A model generated the notes under the pieces. It was not told where the DNA came from. It made no database searches and saw only the letters and a program-made list of their open reading frames with translations. From an uncultured Pseudoflavonifractor sp. (lineage in GTDB: Bacteria > Bacillota > Clostridia > Oscillospirales > Oscillospiraceae): a stretch of 64,000 nt of DNA. A program made the translations under genes and the position numbers. The stretch is from the NCBI RefSeq assembly GCF_944387805.1, contig NZ_CALXGI010000003.1, forward strand, positions 40,722 through 104,721, written 5' to 3'. Below are positions 57,040 to 64,000 of this stretch, one piece after another (position 1 is the first letter of the stretch; each line of letters begins with the position of its first letter).

Positions 57040-58407
57040 GTGGCGGAAGCGAAAAACGATTTTACAAAGGGGAGTGTGTCCCGGGCCATCGCCAGGCTGG
57101 CCCTGCCCATGACGGCAGCCCAGCTGGTGAACATCCTCTATAATATAGTAGACCGCATGTATATTGGACGCCTGCCGGGGGTGGGGCGGCTGGCCCTCAC
57201 CGGCGTGGGTCTGGTGCTGCCGGTCATCTCCATCATCATCGGCTTTGCCAACCTGTGCGGTACCGGCGGCGCGCCGCTGTGTTCCATCTGCCGGGGGAAG
57301 GGGGACAGCGAGGAGGCCGAATGGGTCCAGGGAAATTCCTTTACCCTGCTGCTGGTGCTGGGCGTGGCCCTTACTGCCCTCATCCTTCTGTTCCGCCAGC
57401 CCATTCTCTATCTTTTTGGCGCCAGCGATGACACATTTCCCTATGCGGACAGCTACCTGTCCACCTATGCCTTGGGCACAATTTTTGTCATGATCAGCCT
57501 GGGGATGAACCCTTTCATCAATGCCCAGGGATTTGGCAGAATGGGAATGCTCACTGTGTCCATCGGCGCAGTGGTGAATATTGTGCTGGACCCCATCTTC
57601 ATCTTTGACTTCGGCTTTGGGCTGGGGGTGCAGGGGGCCGCCATTGCCACGGTGATCTCCCAGGCCTGCTCAGCGGCGTGGGTGCTGTGGTTTCTCACAG
57701 GCGAGCGGGCCATCCTGCGGCTTCGGCTGAGCCGGATGAAGCTCCGGGCCGCCCGGGCGGCGCGGATTCTGGGGCTGGGCACCTCCGGCTTTATCATGGC
57801 CCTCACCAACTCCCTGGTGCAGATTTTATGCAACGCCACCCTCCAGCGCTGGGGCGGCGCGGGGTACGGCGACCTGTATGTGGGCGTGATGACCGTCATC
57901 AACTCAGTGCGGGAGGTCATCACCATGCCGGTCAGCGGCATTACCCAGGGCTGCCAGCCGGTGCTGGGGTACAACTACGGCGCCGGGGCCTATAACCGGG
58001 TCCGGCAGGGCATCCGGTTTACCACGGCGGTGACTATGGGGTATTCGCTGGCTGTCTGGGCGGTAGTCATGCTGTTTCCCGCCGCCTTTATTCACCTGTT
58101 CAACAGCGACGCAGAATTGGTTGCGACAGGTGTGCCTGCCTTCCGGCTCTACTTCTCCATCTTCTTCTGCATGTCCCTCCAGTTTATCGGTCAGTCTGTC
58201 TTTGTGGGCCTGGGCCGCAGCAAGAACGCCATCTTCTTCTCCCTGCTGCGCAAGGCGTTTATTGTAGCGCCTCTGACGCTTCTGCTGCCTCCTCTGGGTT
58301 TCGGCTACAATGGCGTATTCCTGGCCGAGCCCATCTCCAACGTCGTCGGCGGCCTGGCCTGCATCCTCACCATGTACTTTACGGTATACCGAAGATTAAA
58401 GGAGTGA
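57040..58407 (+). CDS. MATE-family multidrug/Na+ efflux transporter
   Basis: A 455-residue protein with about 12 hydrophobic segments. ALPMTAAQLVNILYNIVDRM at the N terminus, PFINAQGFGRMGM and VSGITQGCQPVLGYNYGAG in the two halves, and the two-fold MatE arrangement are typical of the NorM/DinF-like group. It exports small cationic or lipid-like compounds using a cation gradient; the substrate cannot be read from sequence. The GTG start at 57040 follows GGAAAGGAAG. The gene stands alone and ends in a strong terminator. Confidence 0.9.
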   Translation: MAEAKNDFTKGSVSRAIARLALPMTAAQLVNILYNIVDRMYIGRLPGVGRLALTGVGLVLPVISIIIGFANLCGTGGAPLCSICRGKGDSEEAEWVQGNSFTLLLVLGVALTALILLFRQPILYLFGASDDTFPYADSYLSTYALGTIFVMISLGMNPFINAQGFGRMGMLTVSIGAVVNIVLDPIFIFDFGFGLGVQGAAIATVISQACSAAWVLWFLTGERAILRLRLSRMKLRAARAARILGLGTSGFIMALTNSLVQILCNATLQRWGGAGYGDLYVGVMTVINSVREVITMPVSGITQGCQPVLGYNYGAGAYNRVRQGIRFTTAVTMGYSLAVWAVVMLFPAAFIHLFNSDAELVATGVPAFRLYFSIFFCMSLQFIGQSVFVGLGRSKNAIFFSLLRKAFIVAPLTLLLPPLGFGYNGVFLAEPISNVVGGLACILTMYFTVYRRLKE

Positions 58408-58446
58408 AAAAGTCCGCGTGTCCAATTGGACACGCGGACTTTTTTC
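58406..58446. terminator. Bidirectional terminator after the MATE gene
   Basis: AAGTCCGCGTGTCC pairs with GGACACGCGGACTT around AATT, with A and T runs on both sides. It also serves the end of the minus-strand ribokinase unit. Confidence 0.92.
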
Positions 58447-58530
58447 CGGGAAAGGACGGTTCAACACAATCGGGCGGATGCTTCGGATAGAAACAGAGCG
58501 GACGGCGTCCGGAATGCCGCATGGCTGAAC

Positions 58531-59418
58531 TCAGCTGAGGGAGAAAATTTCGGAACGGCTTGGGATGGAATCCACGGCACCCGGGCGCGTGACACATAGA
58601 CAGGACGCCTCTGTGGCAACGGACATAGCGCGTTCGACGGAGGAACCGCGGGATAGTTCGGCCAGAAGAAATCCTGTATAGGTATCTCCCGCACCGGTGG
58701 TGTCTATGGCGCGGACCTTGTGAGCGGGCTGGAAATGGCGCGTATTTCCGCAGGCGAAACAGGAACCTTCTGCTCCGAGCGTAAGGAAGATGTTAAGCGC
58801 CGGATAAGCGGCGCAAAGAATCTCAAGCGCTTTGTCGGAGGAGTCTGCACCGGTCATGGAGGCAGCCTCGCTCTCGTTCAAAATCAGGTAATCCAGGCGT
58901 TCCAATGGCCAGTGCAGGATATCTGGTGTAAAAGGAGAGGGGTTGAGGGCGGCTTTGCCGCCCCTTTTTTTGATTTCGCGGATTATTTGGGCGGAGGAAT
59001 TGATCTCGTTTTGCAGAAGGAAGATATCGCCGGCCCGGCAGCCGGTTAAAAACGACTGAATATCATCTTCGGTAAAGGCACCGTTTGCGCCGGAGTGAAC
59101 AATGATACAGTTTTGGCCGGACGAATCCAATTGGATAAGTGCATGGCCGGTGGGAAGCGCACAGGAACGCACCTGAGAAATGTCGAGAGAGTACGCAGAG
59201 CAAAGGGCGGAGAGGGAGGCATAATCCTCATGCCCGACTTTTGCGATGAGGGATACCTGCGCACCAGCCTTTGCCAGGGCGATGGCTTGGTTCAGGCCTT
59301 TTCCGCCCCAGCCTGTCCGGTAGGATTCACTGGCAATGGTTTCTCCGGGACGGACAATATGCGGAACAGAATACAGGTGATCGCGGTTAACAGATCCAAT
59401 CACAATAATACGCTGCAT
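58531..59418 (-). CDS. rbsK: Ribokinase-like PfkB-family sugar kinase
   Basis: A 295-residue PfkB kinase. IVIGSVNRDHLYSVPHIV at the start, the GWGGKGLNQAIALAKAGAQV substrate loop, LGAEGSCF and the catalytic-Asp loop DTTGAGDTYTGFLLAEL are conserved. It phosphorylates D-ribose or a related pentose. The start at 59418 follows AGGAGGAG; the longer in-frame extension overlaps the lacI-type gene and is rejected. It follows the LacI gene with 4 bp between, and RbsD is divergent, so the pathway is probably pentose-centred. Confidence 0.88.
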   Translation of the reverse strand: MQRIIVIGSVNRDHLYSVPHIVRPGETIASESYRTGWGGKGLNQAIALAKAGAQVSLIAKVGHEDYASLSALCSAYSLDISQVRSCALPTGHALIQLDSSGQNCIIVHSGANGAFTEDDIQSFLTGCRAGDIFLLQNEINSSAQIIREIKKRGGKAALNPSPFTPDILHWPLERLDYLILNESEAASMTGADSSDKALEILCAAYPALNIFLTLGAEGSCFACGNTRHFQPAHKVRAIDTTGAGDTYTGFLLAELSRGSSVERAMSVATEASCLCVTRPGAVDSIPSRSEIFSLS

Positions 59419-59422
59419 GGCG

Positions 59423-60418
59423 TCACTCCTCCTTTTTCCGCGTGCTCTGCCGCACAACCAGCTCGGGTTCAAACTGGATTGTTTGCTTGGGTAAAGCAGG
59501 ATTGTCCAATTCAAGAAACGCGCGTTTGCAGGCCTCAAAGCCAATATTGTAGCCCGACTGGCGGATCGTGGTTAATGGAACCTCCAGCAAATCAGCAAAT
59601 GAGATATCATCAAATCCGACGATGGAGAGATCCTGGGCCGGCTTAAGTCCCAGCTCGCGCATGCGCTTGTAGATGCCGATGGCCATCATGTCATTCCCGC
59701 AAAAAACGGCGGAAAAGCCTCCGTCTATGATGGAATCGAGCAGCTGATATCCGCTTTTGGGGGAATAATCCCCCTCGAAAATGGAATTTTTGGGTAACGG
59801 AAGGCGGGACTCCTCAAAGGCCCAGCAGTAGCCGGCCAGCCGCTGCTGGCTGCTGGCCTGAGCGCTCGGGCCTGTAATACAGGCGATGTGCCTGTGGCCC
59901 AAATCAATCAGATGCCGCGTAGCCAGATAGCCGCCCTTGCGGTGATTGAGCAGCACTGCGCTGCGATTCAGCGACAGGCTTTGGCGATCCACCTGAATGA
60001 CAGGGAAGGGAAGCTGATTCAGCAGTGCGTTCGCCTGTTCATGGGCGGAGACAATCAGCAACGCCCGGACGCCCTGACGGGACAAGGAGCGAATATTCTG
60101 GTTATCCATCTGAGGAGATTCGCTGTTTGTGCCCAGAAGAACTGTGGCGTCATGGGTACGTGCGCAGTCAATGATACCTTGCGCGATTTCACCAAAAAAA
60201 TAATCAGAAATGTTGGGGACAATCAGACCAATGGAATGACATTCATGGACAGTTGGAGAAGAATGGGAAGAGGCAGAATAGTTAAGGCGGTTCGCAGTTT
60301 CCAGAACCTTTCGGCGGCTCTCTTCAGACAAACGGTTTGGCCGCGCGTTGAGCACAAGGGAGACGCTGGTGACAGATAAACCGGTAGCTTCTGCAATATC
60401 TTTGAGCGTAGTCCTCAT
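59423..60418 (-). CDS. LacI-family transcriptional regulator
   Basis: A 331-residue repressor. The helix-turn-helix and hinge are in TTLKDIAEATGLSVTSVSLV and RLSEESRRKVLETANRLNYS. The sugar-binding domain follows (IGLIVPNISDYFFGEIAQGI, then the typical FCGNDMMAIGIYKRMRELG and LSIVGFDDISFADLL). The start at 60418 follows GGGGAGGAG. It likely represses both the divergent rbsD/importer genes and its own operon, and its ligand is probably the sugar handled there. Confidence 0.9.
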   Translation of the reverse strand: MRTTLKDIAEATGLSVTSVSLVLNARPNRLSEESRRKVLETANRLNYSASSHSSPTVHECHSIGLIVPNISDYFFGEIAQGIIDCARTHDATVLLGTNSESPQMDNQNIRSLSRQGVRALLIVSAHEQANALLNQLPFPVIQVDRQSLSLNRSAVLLNHRKGGYLATRHLIDLGHRHIACITGPSAQASSQQRLAGYCWAFEESRLPLPKNSIFEGDYSPKSGYQLLDSIIDGGFSAVFCGNDMMAIGIYKRMRELGLKPAQDLSIVGFDDISFADLLEVPLTTIRQSGYNIGFEACKRAFLELDNPALPKQTIQFEPELVVRQSTRKKEE

Positions 60419-60451
60419 GGTACTCCTCCCCATGTAAATCTTCAATTATAA

Positions 60452-60506
60452 GGTAAACTATTTATCTTTATCTGTCAATACAAAATTTGAAAGGTAAAAT
60501 TTTATC
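60452..60506. promoter_or_regulatory. Two candidate LacI-family operators in the divergent region
   Basis: GGTAAACTATTTATC (60452-60466) and GGTAAAATTTTATC (60493-60506) are similar imperfect palindromes 41 bp apart. They lie between the lacI-type gene and the rbsD promoter. Binding of the neighbouring regulator is inferred. Confidence 0.5.
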
Positions 60507-60547
60507 AATAAAATTATATTAAATATCAAAAAATGAAAAGAAAAGTA

Positions 60548-60576
60548 TTGACAATATGTGCAAAGTGATTTATTCT
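60548..60576 (+). promoter_or_regulatory. Promoter of the rbsD-importer operon
   Basis: TTGACA (60548-60553) and TATTCT (60571-60576) are 17 bp apart, 43 bp before the rbsD start. The surrounding 200 bp are AT-rich. Confidence 0.8.
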
Positions 60577-60619
60577 TTAACTGCAAAGATTTTCTTTAGA
60601 TAAAAAGAAGGTAAAAAAT

Positions 60620-61018
60620 ATGCATAAAAGTTACATGCTGAACAGTGACATCAACCGAGTCCTTGGAGAGCTGGGGCATACCGACCAATTGTGCATAGGC
60701 GACTGCGGCCTTCCGGTGCCTGCTGGCGTGGAGAAAATTGATCTGGCCTTGAAGAAAGGAATTCCGGGGTTTTGGGATGTTCTGGAAGCTGTGGCTGAAA
60801 ATATGCTGGTGGAGCGGATTACGGTAGCGGAAGAAATGAAATTTCACTGTCCTGCGCTTTTGGAGAAAATCAAACAGTATTTCGGGGAGACGGTGGAGCT
60901 TAGATTTGTCACTCATGCACAGTTGAAGGAAGAGACTCGAGCCTGCAAGGCAATAGTGAGAACCGGCGAGATGACCCCCTATGCCAACATTATTTTAACA
61001 GCGGCATGTCTCTTTTAA
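60620..61018 (+). CDS. rbsD: RbsD, D-ribose pyranase (or related sugar mutarotase)
   Basis: A 132-residue cytoplasmic protein. NSDINRVLGELGHTDQLCIG (with the catalytic His near residue 20), DCGLPVPAGVEKIDLALKKG and the C-terminal RTGEMTPYANIILTAA are typical of RbsD/FucU. It interconverts the pyranose and furanose forms of ribose-like sugars so that the kinase can use them. It is the first gene of a transport operon, 38 bp from the next start. FucU-type specificity cannot be ruled out. Confidence 0.92.
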   Translation: MHKSYMLNSDINRVLGELGHTDQLCIGDCGLPVPAGVEKIDLALKKGIPGFWDVLEAVAENMLVERITVAEEMKFHCPALLEKIKQYFGETVELRFVTHAQLKEETRACKAIVRTGEMTPYANIILTAACLF

Positions 61019-61056
61019 AATCCGAAGAAACTGAAACAGGAAAAAGGAGGAGCACC

Positions 61057-62160
61057 ATGAAAAGGAAACAGAAAAGATTTGTCTGCGGTATGACGGCAGC
61101 AGCACTGCTTTTCATGCTGTCCGGCTGCGGTGAGCCGTCGGAACTCAAGGAGGCCTCCGGCGCAGGGGATTTCAGCGGGCAGACACTCACGGTGGCAAAC
61201 TGGCAGTCCTACGGAACGGACGCAAACTACGGCGCTGCTCAGTTTGAGGCAATGTACGGCTGTAAGGTAGAACATTATTTTATCAGCTCGGTGCCTGAAC
61301 TAATGCAGACGCTGCTCAACGGCGGTATGAATGAGATTGATGTCATCTGTATCAACCCTGTTTATATCCAGGAATACTACCAGAATGGGGTCATCGAGGC
61401 GATTGATACCAGCGAGCTGGAGAACTACGGAGATCTCCGCACGGATCTGACAGAAATTGACGACGTGAAGGACCCGGAGGGGAGCGCGCTTGGTGTGCCC
61501 TGGATCTGGGGAACCACATCTCTGTTCTACAATGCGGACGTTGTCAAGGAGGATATCACCAGCTGGTCGGCTCTATGGGACGAACAGTATGCCGGTAAGG
61601 TAGGCTTTTTTGATGACCATGAGTCCGCGATTAAGGTGGCGGCCATGAAGCTGGGCCAGGACCCCTACAACCCGGATTTGGACGCCGTGGAAGAGAGCCT
61701 CATCCAGCTTAAACCGAATGTGAAAACCTACTGGGGCACTTACGATGACTTTGTCAAAGCATACACAGCCGGAGACATTGTGATAGGAAATGTCTGGGGC
61801 AGCATCGCCACCCAGCTGAAGGCGGAGGGGTATAACATCCAGTATGTTTATCCTGAAGAGGGTACAGTGGGCTGGGCAGATTACTGGTGCCTGGTGTCGG
61901 GAAGCGCGGAAAAGGAACTGGCGCTGAAGTGGATTGACTTCTGTACAGGCGCGGACTTCCAGAATGGGCTGGCAACAGACGGGAATCAGGCGTATGCGCC
62001 TGCGAACCAGAAAGTTCTCAACGCCCTCAGTGATGACGTAAAGAAAAATCTCTGGATTTATCCTGACGCTCCGGACAATATGTACCTGTCCCTTCAGATG
62101 AGCTCGGATACGCTGACGGAGTGGATCAATCTTTGGACAAACGTGAAGGCGTCTGCGTGA
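61057..62160 (+). CDS. Extracellular solute-binding lipoprotein of a spermidine/putrescine-type ABC importer
   Basis: A 367-residue lipoprotein. The signal ends in LLFMLSGC, a standard lipobox, so the mature protein is anchored by Cys. LTVANWQSYGTDANYGAAQFEAM and the later FDDHESAIKVAAMKLGQDP, WGSIATQLKAEGYNIQYVYP place it in the PotD/PotF family (SBP bacterial_8 type). The start at 61057 follows AAAGGAGG. The operon context with rbsD/rbsK suggests that the ligand is not an ordinary polyamine, but this is inference. Confidence 0.87.
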   Translation: MKRKQKRFVCGMTAAALLFMLSGCGEPSELKEASGAGDFSGQTLTVANWQSYGTDANYGAAQFEAMYGCKVEHYFISSVPELMQTLLNGGMNEIDVICINPVYIQEYYQNGVIEAIDTSELENYGDLRTDLTEIDDVKDPEGSALGVPWIWGTTSLFYNADVVKEDITSWSALWDEQYAGKVGFFDDHESAIKVAAMKLGQDPYNPDLDAVEESLIQLKPNVKTYWGTYDDFVKAYTAGDIVIGNVWGSIATQLKAEGYNIQYVYPEEGTVGWADYWCLVSGSAEKELALKWIDFCTGADFQNGLATDGNQAYAPANQKVLNALSDDVKKNLWIYPDAPDNMYLSLQMSSDTLTEWINLWTNVKASA

Positions 62161-62228
62161 CCGGCGGAGGATGACTGTTACCGGTCATCCTCCTATTTTA
62201 TTCAAAAAAGAGAGAAGGGAACGCATAG

Positions 62229-63119
62229 ATGAAAACAAGCAACTTACATTCAAAACTGAAAAAGCGAAGAGAGCCGGTCAAACTCCTGATCCTGCCGTCA
62301 GCAGCCATGCTGCTTTTCATCAGTATGATTCCACTTCTGATGCTGATTGTGTTCAGCTTCGTGGATGGGAATATCACCACTACCACGGGAATAAGCGGAT
62401 TTACGCTGGACAATTTCAAGATGGCGTTTAGCTCTGCAGCGGTCCCTTCTCTTATGGCCAAGTCCTTCTATATTGCGCTGGTCGTAACGCTGCTGTGCAT
62501 CATCATAGGTTATCCGGCGGCCTGGGCCATAGCAAAGGTTGTCAAAGAAAAGAACCGGAGCATGTTTGTGATGTTGTCCATTGTTCCTGCACTGGTCTCT
62601 CAGCTTCTGTTGATCTATTCCATTATGCAGCTGCTCCAGTCCGGCGGCGTTGTTATGACGCTGCTGGAGTGGCTTGGGATTTGCGGTGCGTCGGACTCCA
62701 TTCTTTACACCACAGAAGCCGTCATTTTGGTTTTGGTGTATGAGTATCTGCCCTACATGATTCTTTGCCTCTACTCATGCCTTGAAAAAATTGACGACAA
62801 TGTGCTTGCGGCGACCCACACGTTGGGAGCCGGACGGTTCCGGACTTTCGTTGATGTGGTACTTCCCCAGAGCTTTTCGGGGCTGCTCACGGGGATCTTG
62901 GTCATCTTTATCCCCGTGGCTGGCAGCTTTGTGGAGCCGGATACAGTTGGCGGCCCGTACAGCATGATGATTGGCAGCCTGATTAATACCCAGTTTAACG
63001 TGAGCCTCAATATGGGATATGGTGCGACGTTGTCTTTCCTGCTGCTGGTGCTGATGTCTCTGGCGCTTGCGCTGATTAATTTTGTGATGAAGCTGGCAGA
63101 GCGAAAGATAGGGGGATGA
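62229..63119 (+). CDS. PotB-type ABC importer permease
   Basis: A 296-residue integral membrane protein with about six helices. The EAA-type loop is in DDNVLAATHTLGAGRFRTFVDVVLPQ-type order (residues about 193-218), here seen as AATHTLGAGRFRTF followed by VVLPQS. The Pot-type VAGSFVEPDTVGG segment is also typical. It pairs with the next permease. The start at 62229 follows GAGAAGGGAACG. Confidence 0.9.
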   Translation: MKTSNLHSKLKKRREPVKLLILPSAAMLLFISMIPLLMLIVFSFVDGNITTTTGISGFTLDNFKMAFSSAAVPSLMAKSFYIALVVTLLCIIIGYPAAWAIAKVVKEKNRSMFVMLSIVPALVSQLLLIYSIMQLLQSGGVVMTLLEWLGICGASDSILYTTEAVILVLVYEYLPYMILCLYSCLEKIDDNVLAATHTLGAGRFRTFVDVVLPQSFSGLLTGILVIFIPVAGSFVEPDTVGGPYSMMIGSLINTQFNVSLNMGYGATLSFLLLVLMSLALALINFVMKLAERKIGG

Positions 63120-63123
63120 GCTG

Positions 63124-63939
63124 ATGAAGCAGAAAAAGGAACGTATTTTCAGGGCGGTAATGCGGGTATGGCTGGCGCTGACCATGCTCCTGCTCTTTGT
63201 CCCAATCGTGCTTATTATCCTGATGTCCTTCAACACCTCAAAATACGGAACGTTTCCTTTTGAGTTTACACTGAAATGGTATCAGCAGCTTTTTGCCGGC
63301 TCAGAGCTGATACGATCTACGATTTTCTCTTTTTGGTTCAGCCTGGCCGTAAGTACGGTGTCGGCTGTTCTGGGAATCCTGGCGTCGCTGGCCCTCAGAC
63401 GGCTATCTAAAAAATGGAACAAGACTTTCCCGACCTTGATGGATGTCCCTGTGATTGTTCCTTGGCTGGTACAGGGAGTATCGCTGCTCCTGCTGTTTAA
63501 CTGGCTGGGCCTTGGACGTTCTATACTGAGCATGTTTTTGGGAAACTTGGCGGCTGTCATGCCGCATTCCTTCCTTCTGACCTACTCCAGAGTGATGACC
63601 ATGAGTCCCTATGCGGAAGAGGCAGGGCGCACGCTGGGGGCCTCCGGCCTCCGTGTATTTCGCGATATTACATTTCGTATGATTTTTCCGGCAGTTTTGG
63701 CGGGGTGGCTGATGTCGTTTGTCCTCTGCTTCAACTGCTTCTCCCTGCAGTATTACCTGGCGCCCTTCGGAACTTATACGCTGCCGATGAAGATCTTTAC
63801 GCTTATCCGCTCAGGGTGCGAGCCGGATATCAACGCCATTGCCACCATTATGTGCGTGGTTACATTTGCGGCAATTTTCCTGCTTAACAAAATTGGATTC
63901 AGCGCGGAACAGCTGTTTGGCCGTGGAAAGACCTGCTAA
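63124..63939 (+). CDS. PotC-type ABC importer permease
   Basis: A 271-residue membrane protein. The EAA loop is seen as EEAGRTLGASGLRVFRDITF, and MSFNTSKYGTFPFEFTLKWY is the start of a PotC-like periplasmic loop. It begins 4 bp after the first permease gene. The ATPase gene expected for the importer (PotA type) is not in the window; it may start just downstream. Confidence 0.9.
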   Translation: MKQKKERIFRAVMRVWLALTMLLLFVPIVLIILMSFNTSKYGTFPFEFTLKWYQQLFAGSELIRSTIFSFWFSLAVSTVSAVLGILASLALRRLSKKWNKTFPTLMDVPVIVPWLVQGVSLLLLFNWLGLGRSILSMFLGNLAAVMPHSFLLTYSRVMTMSPYAEEAGRTLGASGLRVFRDITFRMIFPAVLAGWLMSFVLCFNCFSLQYYLAPFGTYTLPMKIFTLIRSGCEPDINAIATIMCVVTFAAIFLLNKIGFSAEQLFGRGKTC

Positions 63940-64000
63940 CAAAAGTCAAGTAGAAATTTCAGGTTTTGGAGGCAGCGAAAAAGGCAACACAAAATCAAGC
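63940..64000 (+). other. Window end, no gene recognised
   Basis: The last 61 bases show a TTTTGGAGGCAGCG ribosome-site-like stretch but no start codon before the edge. The next gene may begin just outside. Confidence 0.5.

Overview
The window reads as a chromosomal segment of a GC-rich, anaerobic, endospore-forming Firmicute, most like the Oscillospiraceae (Flavonifractor/Lawsonibacter type). The pointers are a SpoIIE homologue, desulfoferrodoxin plus rubrerythrin, a class III fructose-bisphosphatase, a BlaI/M56 pair, oxygen-independent (CbiK/CbiG/CbiD) cobalamin synthesis and strong AGGAGG-type ribosome sites. The genus is inference from gene content, not from a marker gene.

Region 1 (1-2950) holds the end of a ferredoxin-type protein, a PocR-domain AraC regulator, a glycerol-1-phosphate dehydrogenase and YajC. 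Region 2 (about 3050-28974) is one nearly unbroken plus-strand run that encodes almost the whole route from glutamyl-tRNA to the cobalamin nucleotide loop. It begins with a cobalamin riboswitch and its terminator, then cbiD-cbiF-cbiG-cbiH-cbiJ-cbiET-cbiA-cobT-cobU-cobS-(short CobU-like)-cobC-cbiB-cobD-cbiP-cbiC-cbiK. A second cobalamin riboswitch precedes the cobalt importer cbiMNQO and cbiL, followed by the uroporphyrinogen III/siroheme genes hemA-sirC-hemC-cobA/hemD-hemB-hemL. Many junctions are 1-4 bp overlaps, so translation is probably coupled. No corrinoid adenosyltransferase and no gene for making the lower ligand is visible here.

Region 3 (28975-34630) starts with a third cobalamin-riboswitch-like leader and terminator placed, unusually, upstream of spoIIE. 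A small lipoprotein, an oxidative-stress pair (superoxide reductase and rubrerythrin) and an aldose 1-epimerase follow. Region 4 (34631-41830) has a TetR regulator divergent from a membrane-anchored esterase, two identical tRNA-Leu(CAG) genes each followed by a covarying multi-hairpin element, a small helical protein, a ridA-cysteine desulfidase operon and a repeat-built exported protein with an aspartate/aromatic tail.

Region 5 (41831-54351) holds fructose-bisphosphatase III, a 1018-residue Sel1-repeat protein built from eight three-repeat blocks, an HD-GYP response regulator with an Hpt protein, an NlpC/P60 hydrolase, FeoA-FeoB, and a BlaI repressor with an M56 sensor protease fused to an M23 peptidoglycan-hydrolase domain. 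Region 6 (54352-64000) holds an iron alcohol dehydrogenase, an M20 amidohydrolase, a MATE transporter, and a LacI/ribokinase operon divergent from rbsD plus a spermidine/putrescine-type ABC importer that runs off the window. No insertion sequence, prophage or CRISPR array was seen.
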